A stretch of 64,000 nucleotides of DNA from Sorangium cellulosum So0157-2. Lineage in GTDB: Bacteria; Myxococcota_A; Polyangia; Polyangiales; Polyangiaceae. This document shows, in pieces, positions 1 to 10,340 of the stretch. The notes beneath the pieces are model-generated. The model saw only the letters and a program-made list of their open reading frames with translations. It was not told the origin of the DNA and ran no database searches. The position numbers were made by a program, and so were the translations under genes. Location of the stretch: the NCBI RefSeq assembly GCF_000418325.1, contig NC_021658.1:7764001-7828000 (forward strand). Reading direction: 5' to 3'. The first letter of the stretch is position 1. The number at the start of each line of letters is the position of its first letter.

Positions 1-1
1 C

Positions 2-1138
2 GGCCGCGGCGACGACACGCTCCGGCGGTTCCAGATCGAGCGCATCCCGACGCCGACCCGGCCGCTCGCCGCGCTCCGGAACCGCGCCGCCCTCGCCATC
101 GCGGAGCCCGTCGCCGACACCGTCGGGGGCCACTCGGTCGGCCGGCACCCGGTCGTCAGCCACGTCGATCGGCTCGTCACGAACCACGCGACCGGCCTCC
201 GGCACCCGAACCTCTCGCCCGTGCTGCGGATCCGCGCCCTCAGCGAGCCGGACGTGATCGTCGCCGTCGCCGGGCAGGTCGGCAAGGGCCGGCTCTTCGC
301 GATGGGCGACCCGTCCGCGCTGATGAACATGATGCTCCGGTACCCGGGCAACCGCGCCTTCGCCTCGGGCCTGACCCGCTACCTGGTCGACGAGGATGGA
401 GCTCAGCCGCACCGAGGTCGGCTCTACATCGTCGCGAACCGGTTCGACGAGGAGAGCTCGTTCGGCGGAGAGACGTCGCTCCGCAAGGACTTCGACGCGC
501 AGCTCAAGGCGCTCGCGTCCGCCGTCGAGGACGCCCGCCGCGACGGGCTCCCCGGCGGCGCCCTCCTCGCCCTCGCCGCGCTCGCCGGCCTCGCCCTCGC
601 GATCTGGACCGCGCGCGCCTCGGCGCGGCCCTACCGGGGCCCGCTCCCTCGGTACGCCCGCCCCACGCCGCTCGTCGCGCAGGGGGGCGCCGCCGGGCGC
701 TTCGCCGTCCTCGCCGCCCCCTCGTCCCCGCGCGGGCTCGCCTTCCTCGAGCTGAAGAGCGCCCTGTTCGAGGCCCTGTCCGTGCGGTTCGGCCTCGAGA
801 CAACCCCGCCGCAGGAGGCGGTCGCCCGGCTCGTGGCCCGAGAGGGAGCTCTTGACGAGCGGACCCTCTCGGCATTCAAGGAGGTACTGGGCACCATGTA
901 CCGAGTCGAAGCGTCCGTCGTCGCCGGGAAGCCGGCGAACGTGTCCCGGCCCGCGCTCCTGCACGCCGCCGACGTCGTGCGGAGCGTCCTCGCCGCCTGC
1001 GGCGCCGACGGCCGGAAGCCGCCGCGGGGACCTCACCCCGGCGCGCCCTCCGCCCCCTTGACCGCGTCCCCCGAGGCGCGGCCCTCATCCGCGGAAGCGA
1101 AGCCCGCAACACCACCCTCTGACAAAGGCGCTCGATGA
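2..1138 (+). CDS. DUF4350 domain-containing membrane protein (5' truncated by window edge)
   Basis: The reading frame is open from the first bases of the window without a start, so the N-terminus lies upstream. The visible part has the DUF4350 core: a stretch with GRLFAMGDPSALMNMMLRY, typical of the segment where these proteins test a stored object and its free slot, followed by a disordered Glu/Arg region. A hydrophobic helix (GGALLALAALAGLALAIW) is encoded at about 550-606, followed by a cytoplasmic-looking tail. The stop overlaps the start of the MoxR gene (ATGA), indicating translational coupling. DUF4350 proteins usually sit beside MoxR and DUF58 genes, as here. Their biochemical role is unknown; a membrane-associated partner of the MoxR ATPase is inference. 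Confidence 0.8.
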   Translation, partial: GRGDDTLRRFQIERIPTPTRPLAALRNRAALAIAEPVADTVGGHSVGRHPVVSHVDRLVTNHATGLRHPNLSPVLRIRALSEPDVIVAVAGQVGKGRLFAMGDPSALMNMMLRYPGNRAFASGLTRYLVDEDGAQPHRGRLYIVANRFDEESSFGGETSLRKDFDAQLKALASAVEDARRDGLPGGALLALAALAGLALAIWTARASARPYRGPLPRYARPTPLVAQGGAAGRFAVLAAPSSPRGLAFLELKSALFEALSVRFGLETTPPQEAVARLVAREGALDERTLSAFKEVLGTMYRVEASVVAGKPANVSRPALLHAADVVRSVLAACGADGRKPPRGPHPGAPSAPLTASPEARPSSAEAKPATPPSDKGAR

Positions 1139-2112
1139 ACCAGGTTCAGGCCGTCGCCGTCGACGAAATCTCCGCTGCCAGGGAGCGGATCGAGGCGGTC
1201 CGGCGGGAGATCACGCGCGTTTACATCGGATCGCCGCGCGCGATCGATCTCATGCTCACCGCCCTGCTCGCGCAGGGACACGTGCTGCTGGAGGGCGTCC
1301 CCGGCGTCGCGAAGACCACGCTTGTCAAGGCGTTCGCGGCCGCGCTGGGCGCGTCCGTCCGGCGGATCCAGTTCACGCCCGACCTCCTGCCCGCCGACAT
1401 CACCGGGACCTACGTCCTGTCGCCCAAGGAGGGGACCTTCACGCTGCGCCCCGGCCCGATCTTCGCGAACCTCGTGCTCGCCGACGAGATCAACCGCGCC
1501 CCGGCGAAGACCCAGTCCGCCCTCCTCGAGGCCATGCAGGAGCGGCAGGTGACGATCGAGGGCGATCGCTTCGAGCTGCCGTCGCCCTTCATGGTGCTGG
1601 CGACGCAGAACCCGATCGACCTCGAGGGGACCTACCCGCTTCCGGAGGCGCAGATCGACAGGTTCCTCATCCGCGTGAGCCTCGGCTATCCGCAGCACAA
1701 GGACGAGGTGGCGATGCTCCGCGCGCACAACGTCGAGCCGCCGCGGGCGCGGGCGACGCTCGCCGTCCAGGACCTCCTCATGCTCCAGGGCGTCGCGCGG
1801 CGGATCCACGTCGAGGAGGACCTGTACGAGTACGCGGTCAACCTCACGGGGTTCACGCGGACGCACCCCCGCGTGCTGCTCGGCGCGTCGCCGCGCGCCA
1901 CGCTCGCGCTGATCCAGGCGGCCAAGGCGGCGGCGGTGATCGGCGGGCGTCCGTTCGTGACGCCGGACGACGTGCGCGGCATGGCGCCCGCGACGCTCGC
2001 GCACCGCCTTGTGCTCGTGCCGGACGCGGACGCGGATCCGAAGGCGCGCGACGCGGTCGTCGAAGAGGCGGTGCAGCGCGTGGGCTACCGCCGCGCGGCG
2101 CGGCCGGCGTAG
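1135..2112 (+). CDS. MoxR-family AAA+ ATPase
   Basis: A 325-residue AAA+ ATPase of the MoxR group, thought to act as a chaperone that helps mature or insert cofactors into partner complexes, often VWA-domain proteins. Walker A is GVPGVAKT at residues 54-61 and Walker B is NLVLADE at about 112-118. It is followed by the MoxR signature INRAPAKTQSALLEAMQE, sensor-1 (ATQNP) and a C-terminal lid with ASPRA. Length is normal. The ATG overlaps the upstream stop by four bases, and the DUF58 gene begins six bases after this one ends, so the three form one operon. The client protein cannot be told from the sequence. Confidence 0.95.
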   Translation: MNQVQAVAVDEISAARERIEAVRREITRVYIGSPRAIDLMLTALLAQGHVLLEGVPGVAKTTLVKAFAAALGASVRRIQFTPDLLPADITGTYVLSPKEGTFTLRPGPIFANLVLADEINRAPAKTQSALLEAMQERQVTIEGDRFELPSPFMVLATQNPIDLEGTYPLPEAQIDRFLIRVSLGYPQHKDEVAMLRAHNVEPPRARATLAVQDLLMLQGVARRIHVEEDLYEYAVNLTGFTRTHPRVLLGASPRATLALIQAAKAAAVIGGRPFVTPDDVRGMAPATLAHRLVLVPDADADPKARDAVVEEAVQRVGYRRAARPA

Positions 2113-2118
2113 CTCCCC

Positions 2119-3795
2119 ATGCAGCTCTACCCCACGCGCACCGCCGCCCACCTGGCCATCGCCGGCGTCGCGGTCATGGGCGCAGGGCTCATCGCGCGCG
2201 AGCCGGCGATCGTCGGCTGGGGCGGGGCGATCCTCGTCGCGATCGCGCTCGCACGCGCCGTGACGCTCGTGTCGGTGGCGCGCATCCGCGCGGCCGGGTT
2301 CGAGATGCTCTGGGGCGGCTCGCGGCGCGTCCTCCGGTCCGCGCGCGGCGGCACCGTGGAGATCGAGGCCGAGGTGCGGAACCGCGACACGCTCGCGGCC
2401 CGCTACGTCAAGCTGCGCGCGATCGCCTCGTCGCAGCTGGACGTCCGCATCGAGCCGAGCCGTGGAGAGGTCTCCGCCTCGGGGCGCCTCAAGGTGAAGG
2501 TCGTCGTGCGCACGCCGCGCGTCGGCCAGCATGGGCTCCACGGGCTCGCGCTCGAGGTGCACGGCGCCCCGGGCCTCTTCGAGGTGCCCCTGACCTTCGC
2601 GAACCCCTACGGGATCGAGGTCCTGCCGCGCCCCTTCATGCCGTACCTGACGCAGCCGCGCGGCGGGCGCAGCCACCTGCTCGCGGCCTCCGGCAAGCCC
2701 GGGCGCGTGCGCGGCGAGGGGGACGACCTCCGCGAGCTGCGAGAGCACCAGCCGGGGGATCCCTTCCGGAAGATCGCGTGGAAGGCGAGCGCGCGCCGGG
2801 GCACGCTGCTCGTGCGCGAGTTCGAGCGCGAGGAGCGGGATGTGGTCTGGATCCTCGTCGACGCGGCCGTGGAGCTCTGGGCGGGGCCGCTCGGCCGCGC
2901 GCCGCTCGACCTCATGATCGACGAGGCCTCGGCCATCGCCACACGGCACCTCGGCCGCGGCGACCGCGTCGGGCTCATCATCCTGGCGCCCGGCCCTCGC
3001 GTGACGATCGCGCCCGACCACGGCCCCGGGCACGGCCAGAAGATCGCGCACGCGCTCACCGTCGGGTGCGGCACGTACGACGCGGATCGCAGCGAGCTCG
3101 ACGAGACGGACGTCGCGGCGCGCGTCCTCGAGCACCTCAGGCCGCTCGACGCGCGAGGCCTCGACGATCTCCGCCGCGGCGACCTCGACCGGCTGGCCGC
3201 CCGCGCCGAGTCGATGCGCTCGCGCGCGCCGTTCTCGGCGCCGGCGCCGCTCGGGCGCTCGCAGCGCGAGCGCACGCTGCGCCGCTACCTCGCGAGCTAC
3301 GGCATCGAGTCGCCCGCGCGGTCCGAGCCGGATCGGCGCGATCCCGCCGTGAGCGTCGCGGAGTCGCTCACGCACATCGCGCGCAGCAAGCCGCGCGCGA
3401 GCATGGTCTACGTCCTCGCGCCGCCGCCCGCCGACGCGCAGCTGGGCCGGCTCTCGGAGGCCGCGCGACGGCTCTCGCGCAGGGCGGTCCACGTGATGTG
3501 GACGCTCCCCGACCTCGAGCCGGGGCTCGCTCCTCCCTGGGAGCCTCCGCGGCCGCAGGAGAGCGAGGCGGACGACGAGCAGCGGAGCCCGACGCCGGCA
3601 GACAAGGCGTTCCAGGAGCTCGCGCCGATCGCGGCCGAGGCCGTGCTCATCCGCGCGCGGGTGGCGCAGACCCGCCGCGAGGCGGCGCTCCGAAAGGCCG
3701 GCGTGCGCGTGGTGCGGCTTCGCCCGACCACCGCGGCCGCGCCGAGCCCAACCGCGGCCGCGCCCCACGGCGGGACGCCTCCACCGCAGACCTGA
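2119..3795 (+). CDS. DUF58 domain-containing protein
   Basis: 558 residues. Two hydrophobic segments near the N-terminus (residues ~8-50) suggest membrane anchoring. The DUF58 hallmark GDPFRKIAWKASARRGTLLVREFE is present at about residues 213-236 (RKIAWKASARR is the key core), followed by a VWA-like fold (VWILVDAAVELW, DRVGLIILAPG) as is usual in the family. The C-terminus is Ala/Pro-rich and divergent. DUF58 proteins are almost always partnered with a MoxR ATPase; the upstream MoxR gene ends six bases before this start. The role is probably as MoxR client or membrane scaffold, by family association only. rsmA follows nine bases after the stop, so it may be on the same transcript. Confidence 0.9.
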   Translation: MQLYPTRTAAHLAIAGVAVMGAGLIAREPAIVGWGGAILVAIALARAVTLVSVARIRAAGFEMLWGGSRRVLRSARGGTVEIEAEVRNRDTLAARYVKLRAIASSQLDVRIEPSRGEVSASGRLKVKVVVRTPRVGQHGLHGLALEVHGAPGLFEVPLTFANPYGIEVLPRPFMPYLTQPRGGRSHLLAASGKPGRVRGEGDDLRELREHQPGDPFRKIAWKASARRGTLLVREFEREERDVVWILVDAAVELWAGPLGRAPLDLMIDEASAIATRHLGRGDRVGLIILAPGPRVTIAPDHGPGHGQKIAHALTVGCGTYDADRSELDETDVAARVLEHLRPLDARGLDDLRRGDLDRLAARAESMRSRAPFSAPAPLGRSQRERTLRRYLASYGIESPARSEPDRRDPAVSVAESLTHIARSKPRASMVYVLAPPPADAQLGRLSEAARRLSRRAVHVMWTLPDLEPGLAPPWEPPRPQESEADDEQRSPTPADKAFQELAPIAAEAVLIRARVAQTRREAALRKAGVRVVRLRPTTAAAPSPTAAAPHGGTPPPQT

Positions 3796-3804
3796 GAACG
3801 AACG

Positions 3805-4635
3805 ATGTCCATCGCAGAGCTGCTCCGCGCGCGCGGCCTCGCCCCGAAGAAGGGGTTCGGGCAGAACTTCCTCGTCGACGTCGAGGCGGCGCGCCGGATC
3901 GCCGAGGCCGCCACGACGCCCACGGGCGGCGCGGTGATCGAGATCGGGGCGGGGCTCGGCGCGCTCACGCGGCCGCTCCTCGATCGCGCGGCGCACGTCG
4001 TCGCGATCGAGCGCGATCGCGACCTCGTCCCGATCCTCCGCGAGCAGCTCGCCGGTCCGATCGAGGGCGGCCGGCTGACGCTGCTCGAGGCCGACGCCGC
4101 GCAGGTCGACTGGGTCGCGTCGCTCGCCGGCCGTCCGCGGCCGCACGCGGTGGCCGGGAACCTCCCGTACCAGCTCACGGGCCGGCTCCTCGAGCAGGCG
4201 ACCACGATCGCGGACCAGATCGATCGCGCGGTGTTCATGGTGCAGCTCGAGGTGGCGGAGCGCCTCATCGCCGCCCCCGGCAGCGGCGACTACGGCGCGC
4301 TCTCGGTCTTCGTGCAGGCCGCGTTCGACGTGCGCCGCCTGCTCGTCGCGCGGGCCGGCGCGTTCTACCCGAGGCCCGAGGTCGACTCCGCCGTCGTGGT
4401 CCTGACGCCGTGGCGCCCGAGGCGCGCCGACGAGACCGACGCCTTCCGCGCCGCCGTGCGCGCCGCCTTCTCGGCCCGTCGCAAGACGCTCCGGAACGCC
4501 TGGAAGAACCTCTACGGCTGGTCGTCCGAGGAGCTCGAGCGCCACGCGAAGGACGCCGGCATCTCGCTCGACGCGCGCGGCGAGACGCTCAGCGTCGAAG
4601 CGTTCGCGCGGATCGCCGCCGCAAGGGGCCGCTGA
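3805..4635 (+). CDS. rsmA: 16S rRNA (adenine1518/1519-N6)-dimethyltransferase RsmA/KsgA
   Basis: 276 residues, normal length. It dimethylates two adjacent adenines in the 3' terminal hairpin of 16S rRNA during late 30S assembly, using S-adenosylmethionine. Visible motifs are the N-terminal KKGFGQNFLVD, the SAM-binding loop EIGAGLGALT (about residues 47-56), the acidic ribose-binding residue in VAIERD, and the catalytic motif IV NLPYQLTG. The C-terminal helical domain contains FSARRKTLRNAWKN. The ATG is nine bases after the DUF58 stop. It is unrelated in function to the upstream operon and is probably only co-transcribed. Confidence 0.96.
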   Translation: MSIAELLRARGLAPKKGFGQNFLVDVEAARRIAEAATTPTGGAVIEIGAGLGALTRPLLDRAAHVVAIERDRDLVPILREQLAGPIEGGRLTLLEADAAQVDWVASLAGRPRPHAVAGNLPYQLTGRLLEQATTIADQIDRAVFMVQLEVAERLIAAPGSGDYGALSVFVQAAFDVRRLLVARAGAFYPRPEVDSAVVVLTPWRPRRADETDAFRAAVRAAFSARRKTLRNAWKNLYGWSSEELERHAKDAGISLDARGETLSVEAFARIAAARGR

Positions 4636-4773
4636 CCGCCGCCGCGCTCGGGCGCCGCTCTGCGGAGCGGCGATCATGAGTTATGGGGCCACGCCCCAGG
4701 AAAACAAGGCCTCGCGCCGCACGCGCTCCGCCTCGAGACATCCGTGAGAAGCGCCGCGGGATTTCTGGTATGC

Positions 4774-4811
4774 GGCCACTAGTCGGACGCGCAGGCCCGT
4801 GCTAGTGGGCC
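4774..4811. other. imperfect inverted repeat upstream of the atpD remnant
   Basis: GGCCACTAG at 4774-4782 is mirrored by CTAGTGGGCC at 4802-4811, with one extra G and a 19-base spacer. It lies in the 217-base gap between rsmA and atpD, about 40 bases before the atpD start. It could be the rsmA terminator or an operator. There is no T-run, and nothing else in the gap is recognisable. Confidence 0.35.
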
Positions 4812-4852
4812 GCGCGACTCGTCAAAGCTCGTACGAGGAGGGCTCCCGCTAC

Positions 4853-5074
4853 ATGGTTGTTGGAAAGATCACCCAGGTCATCGGACCGGTCGTCGACGTC
4901 GATTTTCCGTCGGGCCAGCTACCCAAGATTCTGAACGCGCTCAAGCTGAGCAACCCGAGCATCTCGGCCGAGCCCGACAACCTCGTGCTCGAGGTCGCCC
5001 AGCACCTCGGAGAGTCGACGGTGCGCACCATCGCGATGGACTCCACCTCCGGCCTCGTGCGCGGGGCGGCCTGA
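4853..5074 (+). pseudogene. atpD: ATP synthase F1 subunit beta, N-terminal remnant (catalytic core missing)
   Basis: Only 73 residues are encoded. From MVVGKITQVIGPVVDVDFPSG through NLVLEVAQHLGESTVRTIAMD to GLVRG the sequence is a textbook beta-subunit N-terminal beta-barrel, then two alanines and TGA. Family members have about 465-480 residues. The P-loop, catalytic Glu, DELSEED region and C-terminal domain are all absent. The ATG is chosen because of GAGGAG about 12 bases upstream; an in-frame GTG at 4799 is less likely. atpC starts seven bases after the stop, the usual atpD-atpC spacing, so the 3' junction looks native and the middle (~400 codons) looks deleted in frame. This is either a genuine deletion or an assembly collapse. 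Confidence 0.85.
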
Positions 5075-5081
5075 CGCGGCC

Positions 5082-5639
5082 ATGGCTGACACCATCCTCC
5101 TCGAGATCGTGACGCCGACCGGCGTCGCCCTGCGCGAGCAGGTCACGGACGTCACCGCGCCGAGCGTCGCCGGCGAGTTCGGCGTGCTCCCGGGCCACCT
5201 GCCCCTGCTCGCCGCCCTCCGAACCGGTCTGGTGACGTACCACCAGAACGGCCAGGAGCATCGCCTGGCCGTCCATCACGGATTCGTCGAGGTCGCCAAC
5301 GATACCGCGCTGCTGCTCACCGAGCGCTTCGCCATGAAGGACGACGTCGACGTCGTGCGGGTGCGCCGCCGGCTGAAGGAGGTCGATGCAGAGCTCGACC
5401 ACTGGCAAGGCGACCTGACTGATCCGCGCCGTCGTGAGCTCATCGAAGAGGAGCAGTGGCTCGCCACCGAGCTCGAGCTCATCGGCGACCCGCCCCCCCC
5501 GATGGTCCGCGAGGACACGCGGTTCCTCGTCGATCACGCCGAGGCGCCGTCGGTCGAGGAGATGGTCGAGGCCTCCCAGCCCGACGAGAGCCTCACGGAC
5601 CACAAGAGGCCCGGCTCTCCGTTCCCCGATCCGAAGTGA
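5082..5639 (+). CDS. atpC: ATP synthase F1 subunit epsilon, with C-terminal extension
   Basis: 185 residues against a usual 130-140. The N-terminal beta-sandwich is clear (LLEIVTPTGVAL, APSVAGEFGVLPGHLPLL, GFVEVANDTALLLTE), followed by a helical hairpin (residues ~85-135). The last ~50 residues (PPPPMVREDTRFL onward) are a Pro/acidic extension without a recognised domain. The subunit belongs to the F1 central stalk, couples gamma to the c-ring and can inhibit ATP hydrolysis. It immediately follows the atpD remnant. The remaining F1Fo genes are not in this window, so the ATP synthase genes are split in this genome or lie elsewhere as another copy. Confidence 0.93.
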   Translation: MADTILLEIVTPTGVALREQVTDVTAPSVAGEFGVLPGHLPLLAALRTGLVTYHQNGQEHRLAVHHGFVEVANDTALLLTERFAMKDDVDVVRVRRRLKEVDAELDHWQGDLTDPRRRELIEEEQWLATELELIGDPPPPMVREDTRFLVDHAEAPSVEEMVEASQPDESLTDHKRPGSPFPDPK

Positions 5640-5838
5640 CGTACCTGGCGGCTACCGCCTTGCGCGTGCGGCCGCCGCACAGGACACTGTTCTTCACACA
5701 AGCCGCGAGGGGCTGGGGGATCTCCCGCTTCGCGAGCTATCCGCACCGCCGAGGCGCTGGCGCGAACCGCGCCACGCTGTCTGGGTCCACCCGTGATGTT
5801 CTGCGGGCCTCGCGCGCACGGGGCCCTCAAGGCAGCCC

Positions 5839-7788
5839 ATGATCTCTCCGGAGACGATCGCGCTCGTGAAAGAGCGCACGGATCTCGTAGCGCTCATCGG
5901 CGAAAGCGTGCGCCTCACGCGCCGCGGGGTCTCCTTCACCGGGCTCTGCCCGTTCCACAAGGAGAAGACGCCCAGCTTCCACGTGAACCCGAACCGCGGG
6001 TTTTATCACTGCTTCGGCTGCAAGGAGACCGGCAGCGCCATCGACTTCGTGATGAAGCTCGAGGGCCGGACGTTCGCCGAGGCGGTGCGCGCGCTCGCCG
6101 AGCGCGCCGGCATCGAGGTGGCGGAGTCGATGACCGAGGCCGAGCGGCGCGAGGCGCAGGCGGCGCGCAGGTCGAAGGACGACCTCTACGCCGTCAACCA
6201 CCTCGCCGCGACGTTCTTCGAGCACAGCCTCCGCGGCGGCCCGGGCAGCGGCCCCCACCCGCTCGCGCGCTACGCCCACGAGGAGCTAGAGCGACGCGGT
6301 CTGCCCCTCCGCGACGGCGATGGCGGCGTCGATCCGATCTCCGAGGCCCTCCAGGCGTTCCGGATCGGCTACGCCCCGTTCGGCTGGGACGCGCTCGCCA
6401 CCTATCTGCGGCAGCAAGGCGTCTCCCCGGTCCTCGCCGAGCGCGTCGGGCTCCTCGTGCCGCGCTCGTCGGGGAGCGGCCATTACGACCGCTTCCGCCA
6501 CCGGCTCATGTTCGCCGTGACCGACGTCATGGGCCGGGTGATCGCGTTCAGCGGGCGCGCCTTGCCCGACCCGAGCCCCGCCGAGCTCTCGTCGCTCGGC
6601 ATCAGCGGCCCTGCGCCGCAGGCCGACGGCGCGCCGGCGAAGTACATCAACAGCCCCGAGTCGCCGATCTACACGAAGGGAGAGCACCTCTTCGGGCTCT
6701 ACCAGGCGCGCCAGGCGATCCGGCAGCGCGGCGAGGCGGTGCTCGTGGAGGGCAACTTCGACGTCGTCGCCCTCCACGCGCGCGGCATCGGCCACGCGAT
6801 CGCCCCGCTCGGGACCGCGTTCACGCCCGGGCAAGCGAAGCTCGTCAAGCGCTTCGCGCCCGCGGTCACCCTGCTCTTCGACGGCGACGCGGCCGGCAAG
6901 AAGGCCACGCGCGCGGCGCGCTCCCCGTGCCGCGAGGCGGGCCTCAGCGCGCGCGTCGCCGTGCTGCCGGCGGGCGTCGATCCCGACGACCTCGCGCGCA
7001 AGCACGGCCCCGACGCCGTCGCTCGCATCCTCAAGGGCGCGCGCGGCCTGCTCGAGCACCTCATCGACGAGGCGCTCGACGGCGACAGCTTCGGCGGCTC
7101 GTCGCTTCCCGAGCAGCTCGCCCGCGTGCGCGCCGTCGCCGCGCTGCTCGCCGAGGAGGACGATCCGAACCTCAGGATGATGGCGAAGCTCTACGCCGAT
7201 CGCGTCTCCTCGAAGCTCGTGATCGGCGGCCGCTCGCCCGACGACCTCCGGCAGCTCGAGCGCGTCGTCGAGGAGTCGCTCTCCCGGCCGCGGAGCCAGC
7301 CCAGCCGCGAGGTGACCCCCTCCGGACAGACGACCGAGACGTGGGAGCGCGCGCGCTCACGCGCGCAGGTCCAGGAGGTCAGCCTCGAGATCCTCGGCTC
7401 GATCCTGGATTTTCCCGAGCTCCTGGCCGACGACGAGGTGCAGAACGCGCTGGAATGCCTCGAGGGCGAGGTCGCCCTTGCAATTGTCACAGCGCGTCAA
7501 AATTTCACATTTGAAATGGGACTTGCCGCCGGCGAATTTCTTGCGCAAGTCCCGGCTCCGATCCATTCATTCGCGGCTGGACGGCTGGTCTCGCCTGTCT
7601 TCGAAGCGGCCTCAACGGCCAAGGCGACGCTCTTGGAGAATTCACAAAAGTTGAGCAGGCAGGCCCTGGCGCGACAGAAGGCAGCCGTCATGAGCCAGCT
7701 CCAGAAGAGCGCGGTCGACGCCGATGCTGAAAACGCGTTGCTGCGTGATCTATTCCAGCGAAGAGCGGGGGGGCTCGGTCTTCCTTGA
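5839..7788 (+). CDS. dnaG: DNA primase DnaG
   Basis: 649 residues. It synthesises RNA primers for replication together with DnaB. The N-terminal zinc-binding domain has C37, H40, C58 and C61 (CPFH...CFGC). The RNA polymerase core and Toprim domain follow, with EAVLVEGNFDVVALH and the metal site LLFDGDAAGKKA at about residues 345-356. The C-terminal third is the variable helicase-binding region. It sits directly upstream of rpoD, as in the macromolecular-synthesis arrangement of many bacteria, although rpsU is absent. The stretch from about 7480 to 7700 is notably less GC-rich than the rest of the gene. The 199-base gap before it contains nothing recognisable. Confidence 0.96.
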   Translation: MISPETIALVKERTDLVALIGESVRLTRRGVSFTGLCPFHKEKTPSFHVNPNRGFYHCFGCKETGSAIDFVMKLEGRTFAEAVRALAERAGIEVAESMTEAERREAQAARRSKDDLYAVNHLAATFFEHSLRGGPGSGPHPLARYAHEELERRGLPLRDGDGGVDPISEALQAFRIGYAPFGWDALATYLRQQGVSPVLAERVGLLVPRSSGSGHYDRFRHRLMFAVTDVMGRVIAFSGRALPDPSPAELSSLGISGPAPQADGAPAKYINSPESPIYTKGEHLFGLYQARQAIRQRGEAVLVEGNFDVVALHARGIGHAIAPLGTAFTPGQAKLVKRFAPAVTLLFDGDAAGKKATRAARSPCREAGLSARVAVLPAGVDPDDLARKHGPDAVARILKGARGLLEHLIDEALDGDSFGGSSLPEQLARVRAVAALLAEEDDPNLRMMAKLYADRVSSKLVIGGRSPDDLRQLERVVEESLSRPRSQPSREVTPSGQTTETWERARSRAQVQEVSLEILGSILDFPELLADDEVQNALECLEGEVALAIVTARQNFTFEMGLAAGEFLAQVPAPIHSFAAGRLVSPVFEAASTAKATLLENSQKLSRQALARQKAAVMSQLQKSAVDADAENALLRDLFQRRAGGLGLP

Positions 7789-7872
7789 TGCGTTCCGTGT
7801 CGCCCCTACGTGGCGGCCCGACGTGCGTGATCCCTAGAGTTTGTCGGAATCATTTGGTGTGTCTTGTCGGTC

Positions 7873-7890
7873 GCGGCGAGCTGGTCGCCG
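7873..7890. other. small hairpin in the dnaG-rpoD gap
   Basis: CGGCGA and TCGCCG form a six-base-pair stem around the loop GCTGG, just ahead of the rpoD start codons. The position suggests a leader hairpin that could influence rpoD translation; no promoter with a good -35/-10 pair was seen in the 105-base gap. Confidence 0.25.
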
Positions 7891-7908
7891 TAAGTGGAGC
7901 ATGAGGTA

Positions 7909-9828
<1,920 letters not shown>

Positions 9829-9831
9829 TCC

Positions 9832-10266
9832 GTGGGCTGCCCTGCTCGGCAACCGAAGGTAGCCGCCGCGCGCGCGCCGCGCGGCCTGCCTCTCCCCGGC
9901 GAGCCGCGCGCCCGCGCGGGGGGGAGCCCCCTCGGCGCACGGCGCGCCGCTCGGGCCCTCCTCGTGCTCGCGGGCGCGCTCGTCGGCGGCGGCTGCGGCA
10001 AGACCCTCTCCGAGGACGACTGCCGCAGGATCGGCGAGGCCATGCGCGCCGCGTGGGCGGCGGAGGCCAAGCGATCGGGACCGGCGGAGCCGGGGAGCTC
10101 GGGGAAAGCCGCGGTGGTGATCGCGAGCGAGGGCGAGCGGCTCTCGTCGGAGTGGACGTCCGATTGCAAACGGGAGCTCGCCGGGAGCGAGGTGGATCCG
10201 GGCGAGGTCGACTGCCTCACGCGCGCGAAGACGCTCGACGAGCTCCGCCGGTGCTCCGCGCCCTGA
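9832..10266 (+). CDS. putative small lipoprotein
   Basis: 144 codons from a GTG four bases after the rpoD stop; the first ~40 residues are Arg/Pro-rich and the true start may be further in. A hydrophobic stretch ALLVLAGALVGGGC ends in a plausible lipobox (residues ~42-55), predicting lipidation at the Cys and export. The mature part is short, charged and has three further cysteines (DDCRRIG, SDCKRE, VDCLTRA, plus RRCSAP at the end). The cysteine spacing resembles other small Cys-rich lipoproteins in this window, but no family is recognised. It is probably co-transcribed with rpoD or read from an internal promoter. Confidence 0.55.
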   Translation: MGCPARQPKVAAARAPRGLPLPGEPRARAGGSPLGARRAARALLVLAGALVGGGCGKTLSEDDCRRIGEAMRAAWAAEAKRSGPAEPGSSGKAAVVIASEGERLSSEWTSDCKRELAGSEVDPGEVDCLTRAKTLDELRRCSAP

Positions 10267-10340
10267 CCGCGGGCGAGCGCGCTCCGGGGGCGTGAGGGGC
10301 GCGCCGCGACGGCTTCAGCTCACGTAGCGATCGTCGCGCT

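Noticed and set aside
1033..4677. A 1214-codon open frame on the minus strand opposite the MoxR/DUF58/rsmA genes
   Set aside because: Arg/Ala/Pro/Asp-rich translation with no domain, exactly opposite well-recognised genes. In GC-rich DNA antisense frames stay open because stops are rare.
9832..9960. First ~40 residues of the small lipoprotein as a real N-terminal domain
   Set aside because: Arg/Pro-rich with no structure before the signal-like stretch; more likely an over-extended start, so only the lipoprotein core is trusted.
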